The notes beneath the pieces were generated by a model, which saw only the letters and a list, made by a program, of their open reading frames with translations, was not told where the DNA came from and did no database searches. The position numbers and the translations under genes were made by a program. Below, piece by piece: positions 7,851 through 16,223 of a DNA stretch of 64,000 nt (positions within the stretch are counted from its first letter, which is position 1; every line of letters starts with the position of its first letter). The stretch covers positions 3,918,501 to 3,982,500 of the forward strand of contig NZ_CP151943.1 of assembly GCF_038592905.1 (NCBI RefSeq), in the 5' to 3' direction. This DNA comes from Neobacillus sp. FSL H8-0543 (lineage in GTDB: Bacteria; Bacillota; Bacilli; Bacillales; Cytobacillaceae).

Positions 7851-9491
7851 ATGAATTATCAGCAAAAGCCATGGTTGAAATGGTATGACACGCGTGTGGA
7901 TGAACATGTAAGTGTAAAGCATGCGTCATTGTATGACTTTTTAGAAAGTGCCGTCATCCGTTTTGGCGAAAAACCGGCATTCACTTTTTACGGGAAGATT
8001 TTCAGTTTCAATGAAACAAAGGTGATTGTCGATCGGCTCGCATCTACACTACATAGAGAAGGATTTAAAAAGGGCGATCGGGTGGCAATTATGCTCCCAA
8101 ATTCCCCGCATTATATTTTCACTTTATTTGCCATCTTCCGCTTAGGAGGAATTGCAGTTCAAGTGAATCCAATGTATGTGGAAAGAGAAATAGAATACGT
8201 TTTGGAAGACTCAGGGGCTAAGTACATGTTTGCTTTGGATGCATTTTATCCAAAGGTGAAAAAAGTTCAATCAAATACATCCTTAAAAAAGGTAATGGTT
8301 GTCAGTTTTGGTGGGGAGAGAACGGAGCTTGCTGAGGGTGATTGTTATTTTGAAGAAGCACTTAATGGAGATATTCTTACCCCGGAAGTAGAGATCGACC
8401 CGCATGAAGATTTAGCTGTCTTACAATATACAGGTGGAACCACGGGTGTCCCTAAAGGTGTAATGCTTACACACTACAATCTCTTAGCTAATTTTAATCA
8501 GGTCTGTGATTTTGTTTATAGCACATGTGATAATGTCCCTGACTCCTTTAAAATGATAACCGTTTTGCCGATGTTCCATGTTTACGGTCTTTCAAGTGTG
8601 GCTCTTTGTGGAATTCGAGAAGGGGCGAATCAGATTGTCCTGCCGCGGTTTGATGCAAAGGAAGTAATGGAAATGGTTAAGCGGGAAAAGCCATTTCTCT
8701 TTGCAGGAGTTCCAACCATGTATTTTGCTTTAAATAGCCAACCTGAACAATTAAAGGATTGTGGTTTTGATGAAATCTACTATACAGGAAGCGGCGGAGC
8801 ACCATTACCTGTAGAGCAAGCGAAAGCCTTTGAAGAAATCACTGGAACGATCCTCAGGGATGGGTACGGTCTTTCGGAGGCAGCGCCGACGGTAGCATTT
8901 AATCCACCGTTCCTGCCTAGGAAATATGGAAGTATTGGAATTCCAGTACCAAGCACGGTGATAAGAATTGTTCGAGAGACGGAAAATGGAGAATATGTCG
9001 ACGTACCTGTTGGAGAATCTGGTGAATTGATCGTCAAGGGTCCTCAGGTAATGAAGGGATATTGGAACCGTCCAAAAGATACGGAAGAAGTATTAAAGGA
9101 TGGCTGGCTGTTTACCGCGGACATAGCAAAAATGGATGAAGACGGCTATTTTTATATTCTTGACCGCAAGAAGGATATGATTATTGCGAGCGGATTCAAT
9201 GTTTATCCGAGCGAGGTTGAAGGAGTTCTCTATAAATTAGAAGAAGTCGAAGAAGCAATTGTCATTGGTGTGCCGGACGAGTATCGCGGTGAAACGGTAA
9301 AGGCTTTTATAAAACTCAGAGAAGGCTATACTCTTTCAGAAGATGAGATTATCCGTTTTGCTAAGGAGAACCTAGCTCCATATAAAGCTCCAAAAGAGGT
9401 AGAAATACTGGCAGACTTGCCAAAGTCATCCGTAGGAAAGCTGCTCAGAAGAGTACTGCGGGACGAAGAACTTTCTAAAGTAAAGGCTTAA
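7851..9491 (+). CDS. Long-chain fatty acid/acyl-CoA ligase (PHA cluster 1)
   Basis: A 546-residue ANL-superfamily ligase that forms an acyl-CoA from an acid, ATP and CoA through an acyl-adenylate. It has the P-loop YTGGTTGVPKG (193-203), the A5-type GYGLSEAAPT, a TADIAKMDEDGYFYILDR stretch (Ala where TGD is usual) and RKKDMIIASGFNVYPSEVE. The catalytic Lys is in LPKSSVGKLLRR near the end. It closely resembles the ligase at 34587; both begin with a QKPWLKxYDxRV motif. Placement beside PHA genes suggests it activates fatty acids or released 3-hydroxyacids for polymer synthesis, which is inference. It forms a single-gene unit between the Spo0A-type promoter and a bidirectional terminator. Confidence 0.9.
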   Translation: MNYQQKPWLKWYDTRVDEHVSVKHASLYDFLESAVIRFGEKPAFTFYGKIFSFNETKVIVDRLASTLHREGFKKGDRVAIMLPNSPHYIFTLFAIFRLGGIAVQVNPMYVEREIEYVLEDSGAKYMFALDAFYPKVKKVQSNTSLKKVMVVSFGGERTELAEGDCYFEEALNGDILTPEVEIDPHEDLAVLQYTGGTTGVPKGVMLTHYNLLANFNQVCDFVYSTCDNVPDSFKMITVLPMFHVYGLSSVALCGIREGANQIVLPRFDAKEVMEMVKREKPFLFAGVPTMYFALNSQPEQLKDCGFDEIYYTGSGGAPLPVEQAKAFEEITGTILRDGYGLSEAAPTVAFNPPFLPRKYGSIGIPVPSTVIRIVRETENGEYVDVPVGESGELIVKGPQVMKGYWNRPKDTEEVLKDGWLFTADIAKMDEDGYFYILDRKKDMIIASGFNVYPSEVEGVLYKLEEVEEAIVIGVPDEYRGETVKAFIKLREGYTLSEDEIIRFAKENLAPYKAPKEVEILADLPKSSVGKLLRRVLRDEELSKVKA

Positions 9492-9505
9492 AAGAGTTTA
9501 AGTGA

Positions 9506-9538
9506 AAATGCCGGATTCTAGAGTGATCCGGCATTTTT
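9506..9538. terminator. Bidirectional terminator between ligase 1 and hydrolase
   Basis: AAATGCCGGAT (9506-9516) pairs with ATCCGGCATTT (9526-9536), with T-rich flanks on both strands. It serves the plus-strand ligase and the convergent minus-strand hydrolase. Confidence 0.85.
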
Positions 9539-9545
9539 ACTGCTA

Positions 9546-10349
9546 TTATTGGTTTTTTAAAAAATCTAGTACTTTAGCGTTAACTAAATCGTTTGCTTCC
9601 GTTACATAAATGTGACCTGCCCCTTTTATAGTTAAAAACTCAGCATTTGGAATTTTTTCAGCTAAGGTGACTCCATTCTCATAAGGTACTAATCTATCTT
9701 CATCACCATGCAGGACTAAAGTAGGTGCTTTGATTTGATTAATTTCCTCATAGGTATCATGGGCTAAACAGGCCTGAAGCTGCAGCATATACGCATAAGG
9801 AAGAACAGGAATTTCGATTCTCCTTTTCACGTCTTCTGCTACTACGGCTTTATGATTCTCAAGAAATGTTTGACTGTAGAGGATGGGAGCAGTCGCCCAA
9901 GCCATTTCTTCTGGTGTTGCGGTAGATGAGGCTCTGGAAAGCATTAGCATTGAGACATCCGCACTAGGTTGTACATGATTTTCTCCGCCGGATGTTGTGC
10001 AGCCTAAAATAAGCGAACGAATGCGCTCAGGATACTTTAATGCCAGCCGTTGAGCAATCATTCCACCCATTGAAATACCATAAACATGGGCGGAATCAAC
10101 GCCAGCCGCATCCAAAATTGCCTTAGTGTCCTCAGCCATAAGCTCTATTGAATAGGGTGTATTTGGTTTTCCACTCAGACCTACTCCACGGTTGTCAAAA
10201 ACGATCACCTTATAATGCTCACTTAATGCAGGAATAGTCCTAAACCAAGATTTTGAAGTAAGTGACAATCCCATAATTAGTAGTAATGGCTCACCTTCCC
10301 CATGAACTTCATAATACAAATCAATCCCATTTTCATTAGTAATTGGCAT
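9546..10349 (-). CDS. Alpha/beta hydrolase within PHA cluster 1
   Basis: A 267-residue alpha/beta-hydrolase fold protein. The oxyanion region is LLLIMGL (about 22-28), followed by the FDNRGVGLS strand-loop. The nucleophile elbow GISMGG places Ser at 93; the acid is in HGDEDRLVP and His is in GAGHIYVTEA. There is no signal peptide, so it is cytoplasmic. ATG 10349 with GGGGG 9 bases upstream is preferred over an in-frame TTG at 10358. It lies between ligase 1 and the SDR on the opposite strand, and cluster 2 has no counterpart. Candidate roles are 3-hydroxyester hydrolysis or acyl-CoA thioesterase. No specific substrate can be read from sequence. Confidence 0.8.
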   Translation of the reverse strand: MPITNENGIDLYYEVHGEGEPLLLIMGLSLTSKSWFRTIPALSEHYKVIVFDNRGVGLSGKPNTPYSIELMAEDTKAILDAAGVDSAHVYGISMGGMIAQRLALKYPERIRSLILGCTTSGGENHVQPSADVSMLMLSRASSTATPEEMAWATAPILYSQTFLENHKAVVAEDVKRRIEIPVLPYAYMLQLQACLAHDTYEEINQIKAPTLVLHGDEDRLVPYENGVTLAEKIPNAEFLTIKGAGHIYVTEANDLVNAKVLDFLKNQ

Positions 10350-10812
10350 ACTAAACAACCCCCTTTATACAAAATATTGTAAATTATATGATAGTTCGTT
10401 CAAGTAAAGAACAGGTAATTATCCAGTGGTGTTAAACTGATATACCGAACTTGTCGGTAAAATTCCAGAGGTTCTTATATAAAAATACTTTTCACAAGGT
10501 AAAAATATATTGGGTATGTGTTTTTAAAACCTGGATGTCGAAATAAATTGTTACAATATTGTGAACCTTATAAAATATTTCGACAAAATTCGTCTTGTTT
10601 TTGGATCTAGCTGAAATTTCCCTTAAAAGAAAATGGATATAATGAGGGTTGGCAGATACTATAAATATTGCTTTTAAGAAGAACCTGTGAAAATGCGGAA
10701 AAATGTCGAAAAAGGAGGGTTTACAAAAATACAATTTGTTACAATAATTTGAATTATATTGATATTTTTTTATGGCCAAAGGTAAGAGTTTAATAGAAAG
10801 GGTGAATAATAG
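10350..10812 (+). promoter_or_regulatory. Promoter region of the SDR-phaR-phaC unit with three Spo0A-type boxes
   Basis: 463 bases without a gene. Exact TGTCGAA boxes occur at 10536-10542 and 10704-10710, and one in reverse orientation at 10579-10585 within TTTCGACAAAA. The last forward box starts 16 bp before TTTACA (10720-10725), which is followed by 17 bp and AATAAT (10743-10748). The divergent hydrolase promoter must also lie here, but I could not assign it. A reading frame across 10492-10779 on the minus strand is low-complexity and not believed. Confidence 0.65.
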
Positions 10813-11592
10813 ATGAACACGAAAGATCTATTTAGTTTAAAAGGCAAAACAGCGATTGTTACTGGTGGAGGAAGAGGATTAGGTGAGCAGATTGCAGTTG
10901 CCTACGCAGAAGCTGGAGCAAATGTGGTCGTTTGCTCAAGAAATCTCGATGCATGTCAGAAAATAAGTGAATTCCTAAAAGAAAAAGGGGTCCGATCACT
11001 TGCGTTAAAATGTGATGTGTCCAATCAAGAAGATATCCAGTATGTAGTCGACGAGACGGTAAAAGAATTTGGACGGATTGATATTTTAGTAAATAATAGC
11101 GGGGTTAGTTGGGGAGCTCCAGCACTAGAAATGCCAGTTGATAAATGGGATAAAGTGCTGGATATCAATTTGAAAGCGGTATTCTTATTTTCTCAAGCAG
11201 TAGGTAAAATCATGGTGGAACAACGGTCCGGAAAAATTATTAATATTGCCTCTATCGCTGGACTGGGTGGGCAAGATCCAACCGTAATGGACGCAATCGG
11301 TTATTCCTCGAGTAAGGGTGCAGTTATTGCCTTTACGAAGGACTTAGCAGTAAAATTAGCGCCGCATAACGTCCATGTGAATGCCATCGCACCTGGATTC
11401 TTCCCGACAAAAATGGCCAAAATGATTCTAGACTACTCAGGTGAAAAAATTCTTGAGCGAACACCTGCTGGACGCTTCGGTTCTGATGATGATATGAAGG
11501 GACCTGCATTATTCCTAGCTTCTGATGCCTCGGATTATGTATATGGACATATTCTTGTTGTTGATGGCGGCACAAGCGCAAGTGTTCAATAA
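10813..11592 (+). CDS. SDR-family reductase in PHA cluster 1 (acetoacetyl-CoA reductase candidate)
   Basis: A 259-residue classical SDR of the FabG/gluconate-5-dehydrogenase type. It shows TGGGRGLGEQIA (about 18-29), NNSG near 96, and a Ser in NIASIAG. YSSSKGA carries the catalytic Tyr and Lys, and the family C-terminal DGG is in VVDGGTSAS. It opens the transcription unit that ends in phaC. In PHA operons this position is often held by phaB (NADPH-dependent acetoacetyl-CoA reductase), so supply of (R)-3-hydroxyacyl-CoA is the obvious guess. The sequence also resembles general polyol and acyl reductases. No thiolase (phaA) is in the window. Confidence 0.8.
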   Translation: MNTKDLFSLKGKTAIVTGGGRGLGEQIAVAYAEAGANVVVCSRNLDACQKISEFLKEKGVRSLALKCDVSNQEDIQYVVDETVKEFGRIDILVNNSGVSWGAPALEMPVDKWDKVLDINLKAVFLFSQAVGKIMVEQRSGKIINIASIAGLGGQDPTVMDAIGYSSSKGAVIAFTKDLAVKLAPHNVHVNAIAPGFFPTKMAKMILDYSGEKILERTPAGRFGSDDDMKGPALFLASDASDYVYGHILVVDGGTSASVQ

Positions 11593-11727
11593 GTGAAAAT
11601 GCCTGACCTATAGATGGTATGTTTCAAGTGTAAAGTTTGAATTTACAGTCAATTTTGAATTGACTAAAATTATTTTATTCTTTATGCTTAAAAGAACATA
11701 CTGCCTGGGTAGTTAAGAGAGGTTTAA

Positions 11728-12165
11728 ATGGAACCTATACATCAAGAAATGGTTGAGTTTTATAAACACTTAGAAAAACTATGTAATAAGAGAATCCATG
11801 ACCATACCAATTGCCGAACTTTTACATATGCTTTTGGGAGAGCGATGGAGTTCCACCTGGACCAAGTCATGACTCACAGGGAATGGACCAAAAAGTGTCT
11901 GACAAGGTTAAATCTGCCGACCAAGGATGAGATTGCTTCTATAGCAATTAAAATGGTAGATTCAGAGGAAAAGTTAGACATACTTGAAGAGAATATCTAT
12001 CTGCTTACCAAAAAGCAGAAAGAGAACAATTTACAGCTCAACAGACTAAAAGTAACATTATCTGAGTTAGTAAGTGTTTTAGAAAGTGAAATGACAGAAA
12101 AACGTCAAGGGAAATTAAAAACACTTGCAAAAGAACTAAATGAATTAAAACAGTTATTTACTTAA
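11728..12165 (+). CDS. PhaR-like coiled-coil protein (short paralogue)
   Basis: 145 residues, cytoplasmic and highly charged, with a C-terminal coiled coil (about 80-143). The segment LNLPTKDEIASIAIKMVDSE aligns without gaps with LNIPTKNDVANVASLTIQTE of PhaR at 12902 and with MNIPTKRDVSNIAKLSIQAE of PhaR at 36909. It is followed in all three by an EEKxxxLEExI run. It is therefore a third, divergent PhaR/PhaE-type protein, with an unrelated N-terminus containing Cys and His. It lies between the SDR and the phasin-like gene. It could modulate the synthase or bind granules. No named family was recognised beyond this similarity. Confidence 0.65.
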   Translation: MEPIHQEMVEFYKHLEKLCNKRIHDHTNCRTFTYAFGRAMEFHLDQVMTHREWTKKCLTRLNLPTKDEIASIAIKMVDSEEKLDILEENIYLLTKKQKENNLQLNRLKVTLSELVSVLESEMTEKRQGKLKTLAKELNELKQLFT

Positions 12166-12191
12166 TGGTTATGTTTAAGCTCATTGTGGGT

Positions 12192-12225
12192 GCGAAAAGC
12201 GAAGCGTCTTGAGCTCTAATCAACA
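12192..12225 (+). repeat. Solo right-end fragment of the 26060 repeat
   Basis: GCGAAAAGCGAAGCG, then CTAATCAACA, matches the last 35 bases of the element at 26060-26248 with a few changes. It sits between the PhaR-like and phasin-like genes and has no left end. Confidence 0.5.
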
Positions 12226-12272
12226 TACAAGTTTAACAGAGTTTACTTAATAAACATATGGAGGGAAAAAAC

Positions 12273-12881
12273 ATGGTAAAAAACATTAATGAAGAAAATA
12301 ATGAAGTGGAAGCTGGTTTAGATGCTCAGTTATCAAGCTACGAACTTTTATGGAAAGCAGGCTTTGATGAATTAGATGCATGGGTTAACCGATTAAACGA
12401 TCGTGATGAGGCATTCTTAAACGCTACGAAGCACTATACAGAGAGCGTTAAACGGAATCAAGACAATTTTAAAGCAATTACTGAACAATTTAGTAAAGAG
12501 CTTCGCCAGTGGGAAAAAGGGGCACGTGAGGAATTATTAATGACAACAACTACCCTTCAGCACTTTATCCCAATTAAATCTTATGAAGAAATTAATGGAG
12601 TTATTGACGATATTCAAAAGAAGACTACTTCTATTTTAGCCACTCCGATTCGTGCCTTATCAAACGGGCAAGCAATAGACAAGTACTTGGAAACTGTTGA
12701 ACAATTTATTGCTTTTAGAAAAAAAGGCAGAGAAAAATATATTGATAGTGTAAAGAAAACAACGAATGTAGTCTATGAAAATCAAAAACTATTTGTAAAC
12801 CTATTTACAAATCAAGTTAAATCTGCAATATTCCCGTTTCAACAATATATGAGAAACGCAACGGAACCAACAAAATCATAA
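12273..12881 (+). CDS. Phasin-like PHA granule protein (cluster 1)
   Basis: 202 residues, mostly helical, no signal peptide. A WKAGFDELDAWVNRLNDRDE-like block near 27-48 is followed by amphipathic helices and a central TTTTLQHFIPIKSYEEINGV segment. It is a clear paralogue of the protein at 36247, which shows the same xLWRHAFREVDEWAKYxDYRDE and TTPLQHFFPKVSYEEIN blocks. Both precede phaR-phaC at short distance. Low-complexity amphipathic helices in this position suit a phasin or granule-associated coat protein. ATG 12273 has GGAGGG 7 bases upstream; an ATG 15 bases earlier overlaps that site. The phasin role is inferred. Confidence 0.65.
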   Translation: MVKNINEENNEVEAGLDAQLSSYELLWKAGFDELDAWVNRLNDRDEAFLNATKHYTESVKRNQDNFKAITEQFSKELRQWEKGAREELLMTTTTLQHFIPIKSYEEINGVIDDIQKKTTSILATPIRALSNGQAIDKYLETVEQFIAFRKKGREKYIDSVKKTTNVVYENQKLFVNLFTNQVKSAIFPFQQYMRNATEPTKS

Positions 12882-12901
12882 CATTATAGAGGTGAAAACA
12901 G

Positions 12902-13468
12902 ATGTCGACTAATAGACCTTACGATCCATATGATTCTTTCAAGAAGTACAGTGAATTATGGGAAAAACAGATAAATGATTTTATCTTCTTATGGACAAAT
13001 AATAGTGAATTTGTCAATATGTTTAAGTTAGGGACTGAGGCGCATTCTCGTTACCTTGAATCATTAAGAAAGAACCAAGAGACACTGGCTAGTTTGCTTA
13101 ACATACCAACAAAAAATGATGTAGCCAATGTGGCGAGCTTAACGATCCAAACGGAAGAAAAAATTGAAGCCCTTGAAGAGCAAATTTGGGACTTACAGGA
13201 TTCTGTACGATCACAAAGCAAAGAAATTGAAAGTGTTGTCGAAGTGTCAAAGGAAATTATCAAACTAACAAAACAGCTTAAAACTGAGCTTGTGAAATCG
13301 AAAAAGGAGCAAGCAGATTCGTCAATTTTGCATGCTGAACTCCAAGAAATGAAACTTGAATTGATTAAATTAAGCAGTTTTAAACAGGAATTCGAGATGC
13401 TAAAAGATCTTATTGAAAAAGACAAACCAGCAGAACCAGTATTAGCTAGTTCAGGATCATCGAATTAA
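12902..13468 (+). CDS. phaR: PhaR, subunit of class IV PHA synthase (copy 1)
   Basis: A 188-residue small subunit of the class IV polyhydroxyalkanoate synthase, required with PhaC for polymerisation of 3-hydroxyacyl-CoA at granules. The N-terminal block (YDSFKKYSELWEKQINDFIF) and the motif LESLRKNQETLASLLNIPTK near 50-69 are typical. Residues 75-150 form a long coiled coil. Spacing is tight: 20 bases after the phasin-like gene and 21 bases before phaC, so one message is expected. The C-terminal Ala/Ser-rich tail is short compared with copy 2. Confidence 0.9.
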   Translation: MSTNRPYDPYDSFKKYSELWEKQINDFIFLWTNNSEFVNMFKLGTEAHSRYLESLRKNQETLASLLNIPTKNDVANVASLTIQTEEKIEALEEQIWDLQDSVRSQSKEIESVVEVSKEIIKLTKQLKTELVKSKKEQADSSILHAELQEMKLELIKLSSFKQEFEMLKDLIEKDKPAEPVLASSGSSN

Positions 13469-13489
13469 AAAGGAAACGGGGGCAGGACC

Positions 13490-14557
13490 GTGACAACAGA
13501 TGCACCATTAAAGAGTTTATTTCCAGCTCTTGATTACGAAAAAGAAATGAAACGATGGACCCATGTATTCAAGGTTTTAAGTCAACCTGAGCCAGAGGTC
13601 GGCCATACCCCAAAAAATGAAGTATGGAGAAAAAACAAGTCGGTATTATGGCATTATCCTGCCAAACATAAAAAATATGAGATTCCTTTATTTTTTGTTT
13701 ATTCATTATTTAATAAACCCTATATTTTGGATATTGCCCCAAAGTCTAGTGTAATAGAAGGACTTACTAACATGGGGTATGAGGTGTATCTATTAGATTG
13801 GGGTTCTCCAGGCTATGAAGATAAAAAAATCGGTCTCGATACTTACATTGAAAAATACTTAAGGACAGCTGTTAAGCGGGCAATCCGCCATTCTGGTGTC
13901 GAAGAAATTTCATTGGTAGGATATTGCTTGGGGGGAACGATTGCTTCCATTTATGCTTCGATTGCTGAAGAGCCGATAAAGAATTTAATTGTCGCTACCG
14001 TTCCAATCGATTTTACCTCTGTTATTGGACCAGAAAAATGGACAGAGGGCTTTAGAAACGGTGACATTGATATTGACCGATTTATCGATGTTTATGGGGT
14101 GGTACCGCCTAAGTTGGTGGAAGGAATGTTCAGAGCAGTGGGCGCGCCTGTTTATTTTACAAATTATACTATGCTATTAAGTCGTGCAGATGACGCTAAA
14201 TATGTGGACAAGTGGCGTCGGATGAATAAATGGACCATCGATCAGGTTCCTTTTGCTGGAGAAGCATATAGGCAATTAGCTAATGACCTTATGAAAGGAA
14301 ATAAGCTTGTTAAAGGGGAATTGATGATTGGCAATAAAAAGGCAGATTTGAAGAATATTAAGGCCAATCTATTCGTTGTTTCGGGATCAAGAGATAATTT
14401 AGTTTTAGAAGATCAAAGTAAACCAATCATGGATTTAGTATCCAGTGAGGATAAAACTTATATCACGGTTGAAACGGGACATGTTGGTTTAGCCTTGTCA
14501 GGTTTATTTGGAAAAATAGTAGACCAATGGGTTTCAAGCAGGTCCAACCCACTATAA
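13490..14557 (+). CDS. phaC: PhaC, class IV PHA synthase catalytic subunit (copy 1)
   Basis: 355 residues from a GTG start, preceded by GGGGGCAGG. It is an alpha/beta-hydrolase-fold polymerase joining 3-hydroxyacyl-CoA units and releasing CoA. The lipase-like box is GYCLGG with the nucleophile Cys146. The general-base Asp is in SGSRDNLV and the catalytic His is in TGHVGL. The length and lack of an N-terminal extension place it in class IV (class III synthases are similar but pair with PhaE). The reading from residue 11 aligns without gaps with copy 2. It ends the SDR-to-phaC unit; a GC-rich hairpin lies between it and the convergent hydrolase. Confidence 0.95.
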   Translation: MTTDAPLKSLFPALDYEKEMKRWTHVFKVLSQPEPEVGHTPKNEVWRKNKSVLWHYPAKHKKYEIPLFFVYSLFNKPYILDIAPKSSVIEGLTNMGYEVYLLDWGSPGYEDKKIGLDTYIEKYLRTAVKRAIRHSGVEEISLVGYCLGGTIASIYASIAEEPIKNLIVATVPIDFTSVIGPEKWTEGFRNGDIDIDRFIDVYGVVPPKLVEGMFRAVGAPVYFTNYTMLLSRADDAKYVDKWRRMNKWTIDQVPFAGEAYRQLANDLMKGNKLVKGELMIGNKKADLKNIKANLFVVSGSRDNLVLEDQSKPIMDLVSSEDKTYITVETGHVGLALSGLFGKIVDQWVSSRSNPL

Positions 14558-14612
14558 TATTATTGTCTGTATGATGTTCCGTGCAAGGTCATATAAGAAT
14601 ATGGGGAAAATG

Positions 14613-14634
14613 GGGGAAGGAGTAATCCTTCCCC
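14613..14634. terminator. GC-rich hairpin between phaC-1 and convergent hydrolase
   Basis: GGGGAAGGA (14613-14621), loop GTAA, TCCTTCCCC (14626-14634). There is no T-run, so termination strength is uncertain. A hairpin in the same place separates phaC and hydrolase in cluster 2. Confidence 0.6.
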
Positions 14635-14635
14635 T

Positions 14636-15415
14636 CTAACTTGCCATTTTTTGTTTGTTTAAAAAGTTTCTAAGGACATTGTTAAATGCTTCTTTTGCCT
14701 CGAGTTTTGCGATATGACCAGTATTTTTGAAAATGACAAATTCTGAATGGCGAATTTGTTTATGCATTAATAGTTGAATCCATACAGGAGTTACCGAGTC
14801 GTATTGTCCGCCAATAATTAAAGTAGGTACGTTTATTTTGGGCAACAGGCATACATTATTCACTTTAAGACAGGCTTTCATTGATTCTATATAGAAGTCA
14901 GGATTTGGTTTGTAAAATTTATTGAAATCCTCGAAGTTTTTCTCGGTCCAGGAATATAGACAAATACGAGCAGCCATGTCTTTTTGTTTATTTAAGGGAA
15001 GAGACTCTGCACGTGCCTTACGGAACTTTAGAAATAGCTGACCCAGCCGTTTTGGGGCATAATGAAAAGTACTTACTAGCATTAACGAGCGGCACATTTC
15101 TGGTGCTTGACGATATATTTCCTGTGCAACCATCCCACCCATCGACAATCCGCAAATGTGAGCGTTTTCAATTTTTAACCCCTTTAATAAGCGGATTACA
15201 TCACGAGCAAAGTTTGGAATCGAAATGGCTTCAGTTGTAATATATTCTCCATGTCCCCGTAAATCTGGGATAATTAAGTCATACTGATCAGCAAATTCAA
15301 ATTGATTAGACCAACCCTCTTTCACTTCACCCAAACCGTGTATAAAAACTAATGGTTCACCTTCACCCATACGCAAATAAGGAATTCCAGAGCAACAAGT
15401 TAATAATTCAGCCAA
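14636..15415 (-). CDS. Alpha/beta hydrolase adjoining phaC-1 (PHA depolymerase/esterase candidate)
   Basis: A 259-residue alpha/beta hydrolase. It shows HGxG in FIHGLGE (about 24-30), PDLRGHGE at 50-57, the nucleophile elbow GLSMGG with Ser91, the acid in IGGQYDSVTP, and His in NTGHIAKLEAK. There is no signal peptide. It is converged upon by phaC and has a close paralogue at 38789 in the same position, with the identical Ser number, so the gene pair was duplicated as a block. Known intracellular PHB depolymerases of Bacillus use a similar SMGG elbow, making polymer or oligomer hydrolysis a reasonable hypothesis. Thioesterase or lactonase activity cannot be excluded. The start has GGAGG upstream. 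Confidence 0.8.
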   Translation of the reverse strand: MAELLTCCSGIPYLRMGEGEPLVFIHGLGEVKEGWSNQFEFADQYDLIIPDLRGHGEYITTEAISIPNFARDVIRLLKGLKIENAHICGLSMGGMVAQEIYRQAPEMCRSLMLVSTFHYAPKRLGQLFLKFRKARAESLPLNKQKDMAARICLYSWTEKNFEDFNKFYKPNPDFYIESMKACLKVNNVCLLPKINVPTLIIGGQYDSVTPVWIQLLMHKQIRHSEFVIFKNTGHIAKLEAKEAFNNVLRNFLNKQKMAS

Positions 15416-15524
15416 ATGTAAAACCTCCTATTGGTTTGATCTAATAAACGTTGTTGCCAATATTTGGACAATGTAAACGGTAATAATTTTCCGATTGATT
15501 AATTATATATGCTTAGGACACTGA

Positions 15525-15554
15525 ATATTACCAATAGATGTAAAATACATATAG
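15525..15554 (+). promoter_or_regulatory. Decayed copy of the phaQ promoter/operator
   Basis: ATATTACCAATAGATG followed by TAAAATACATATAG matches 39675-39704 upstream of phaQ with two changes (CCTATAGG versus CCAATAGA). The TTGACA -35 present in cluster 2 is replaced by GACACT here, and no phaQ or phaP follows. It marks where these genes once stood behind the hydrolase of cluster 1. Confidence 0.6.
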
Positions 15555-15562
15555 TTAAATTG

Positions 15563-15595
15563 AAAAGAGACAATCGTTTAAAGATTGTCTCTTAC
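15563..15595 (-). terminator. Terminator for the PepSY operon (minus strand)
   Basis: AAGAGACAATC (15565-15575), a 7-base loop and GATTGTCTCTT (15583-15593). On the minus strand it is followed by TTTTC. It lies downstream of the last PepSY gene. Confidence 0.75.
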
Positions 15596-15646
15596 TCATT
15601 CATATTAATATCCATTTATCTTGTTTGAAGGATTTCACTCGTTTTC

Positions 15647-16111
15647 TTAATTATCGTCATTGTCGACATCTTGGTCATCATCTTCGCGACGATCGTCATC
15701 ATCGTCAAATTCGACTTCGGTGACCTTTCCAGTTTCAGCATCGATGCTGACTTCCGCTTCACCTCGGTTGGATTGAATCTCAAAGTCATATTCTAGTCTT
15801 CCGTGTTCATATTCCTGTTCGACCTCTGTTATTGTTCCATTGACAGTGTTTGTGGCAATTTTTGAAGCTTCTTCAACGGAAATGGCAGTATTATTTACAG
15901 GTTGAGCAGTACTAGCCTTATTGTCATCATCTGTTTCAACTTTGTAGAACGTTTGACCATGCTCTGTCTCTATCTCTACCTTTTTACCTTCTGCATTCAG
16001 TGGAACCGTTTGTGTCTTACTTTTTGAATCATCATCTGTAGCACCAACTGCAATCGCACCACCCAATACAAGTAATACTGACAACGTTCCAACTAAAAGT
16101 TTCTTTTTCAT
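15647..16111 (-). CDS. Secreted PepSY-domain protein
   Basis: 154 residues. An N-terminal signal peptide (about 1-24, KKKLLVGTLSVLLVLGG core, AVGA cleavage region) is followed by one PepSY domain (about 77-135, with EEASKIATNTVNGTITEVE and DAETGKVTEVEFD). The tail of about 20 residues is almost all Asp/Arg/Glu. It is the last gene of a regulator-kinase-PepSY-PepSY operon, the same composition as B. subtilis ykoG-ykoH-ykoI-ykoJ. PepSY proteins are proposed to inhibit proteases or modulate sensors outside the membrane. The acidic tail might bind cations. Confidence 0.8.
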   Translation of the reverse strand: MKKKLLVGTLSVLLVLGGAIAVGATDDDSKSKTQTVPLNAEGKKVEIETEHGQTFYKVETDDDNKASTAQPVNNTAISVEEASKIATNTVNGTITEVEQEYEHGRLEYDFEIQSNRGEAEVSIDAETGKVTEVEFDDDDDRREDDDQDVDNDDN

Positions 16112-16223
16112 TTTATTTCCTCCTTTTCTTCGTTCCTATCTACAAATTTAGTATATCCAGTGAACATGAGAGGAAAAGGATAGAAACATTAGAAATTGAT
16201 GAGAAACATATTTACAAAACTTT

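Noticed and set aside
10492..10779. 95-residue reading frame on the minus strand before the SDR gene
   Set aside because: Low-complexity Lys/Phe/Ile/Tyr composition, no ribosome site, and it crosses the Spo0A-box promoter.
13237..13243. Spo0A-type TGTCGAA box inside phaR
   Set aside because: A 7-base word is expected by chance several times per window; it is in coding sequence with no promoter. Similar chance hits lie in adhE (32352) and mtnK (63806).
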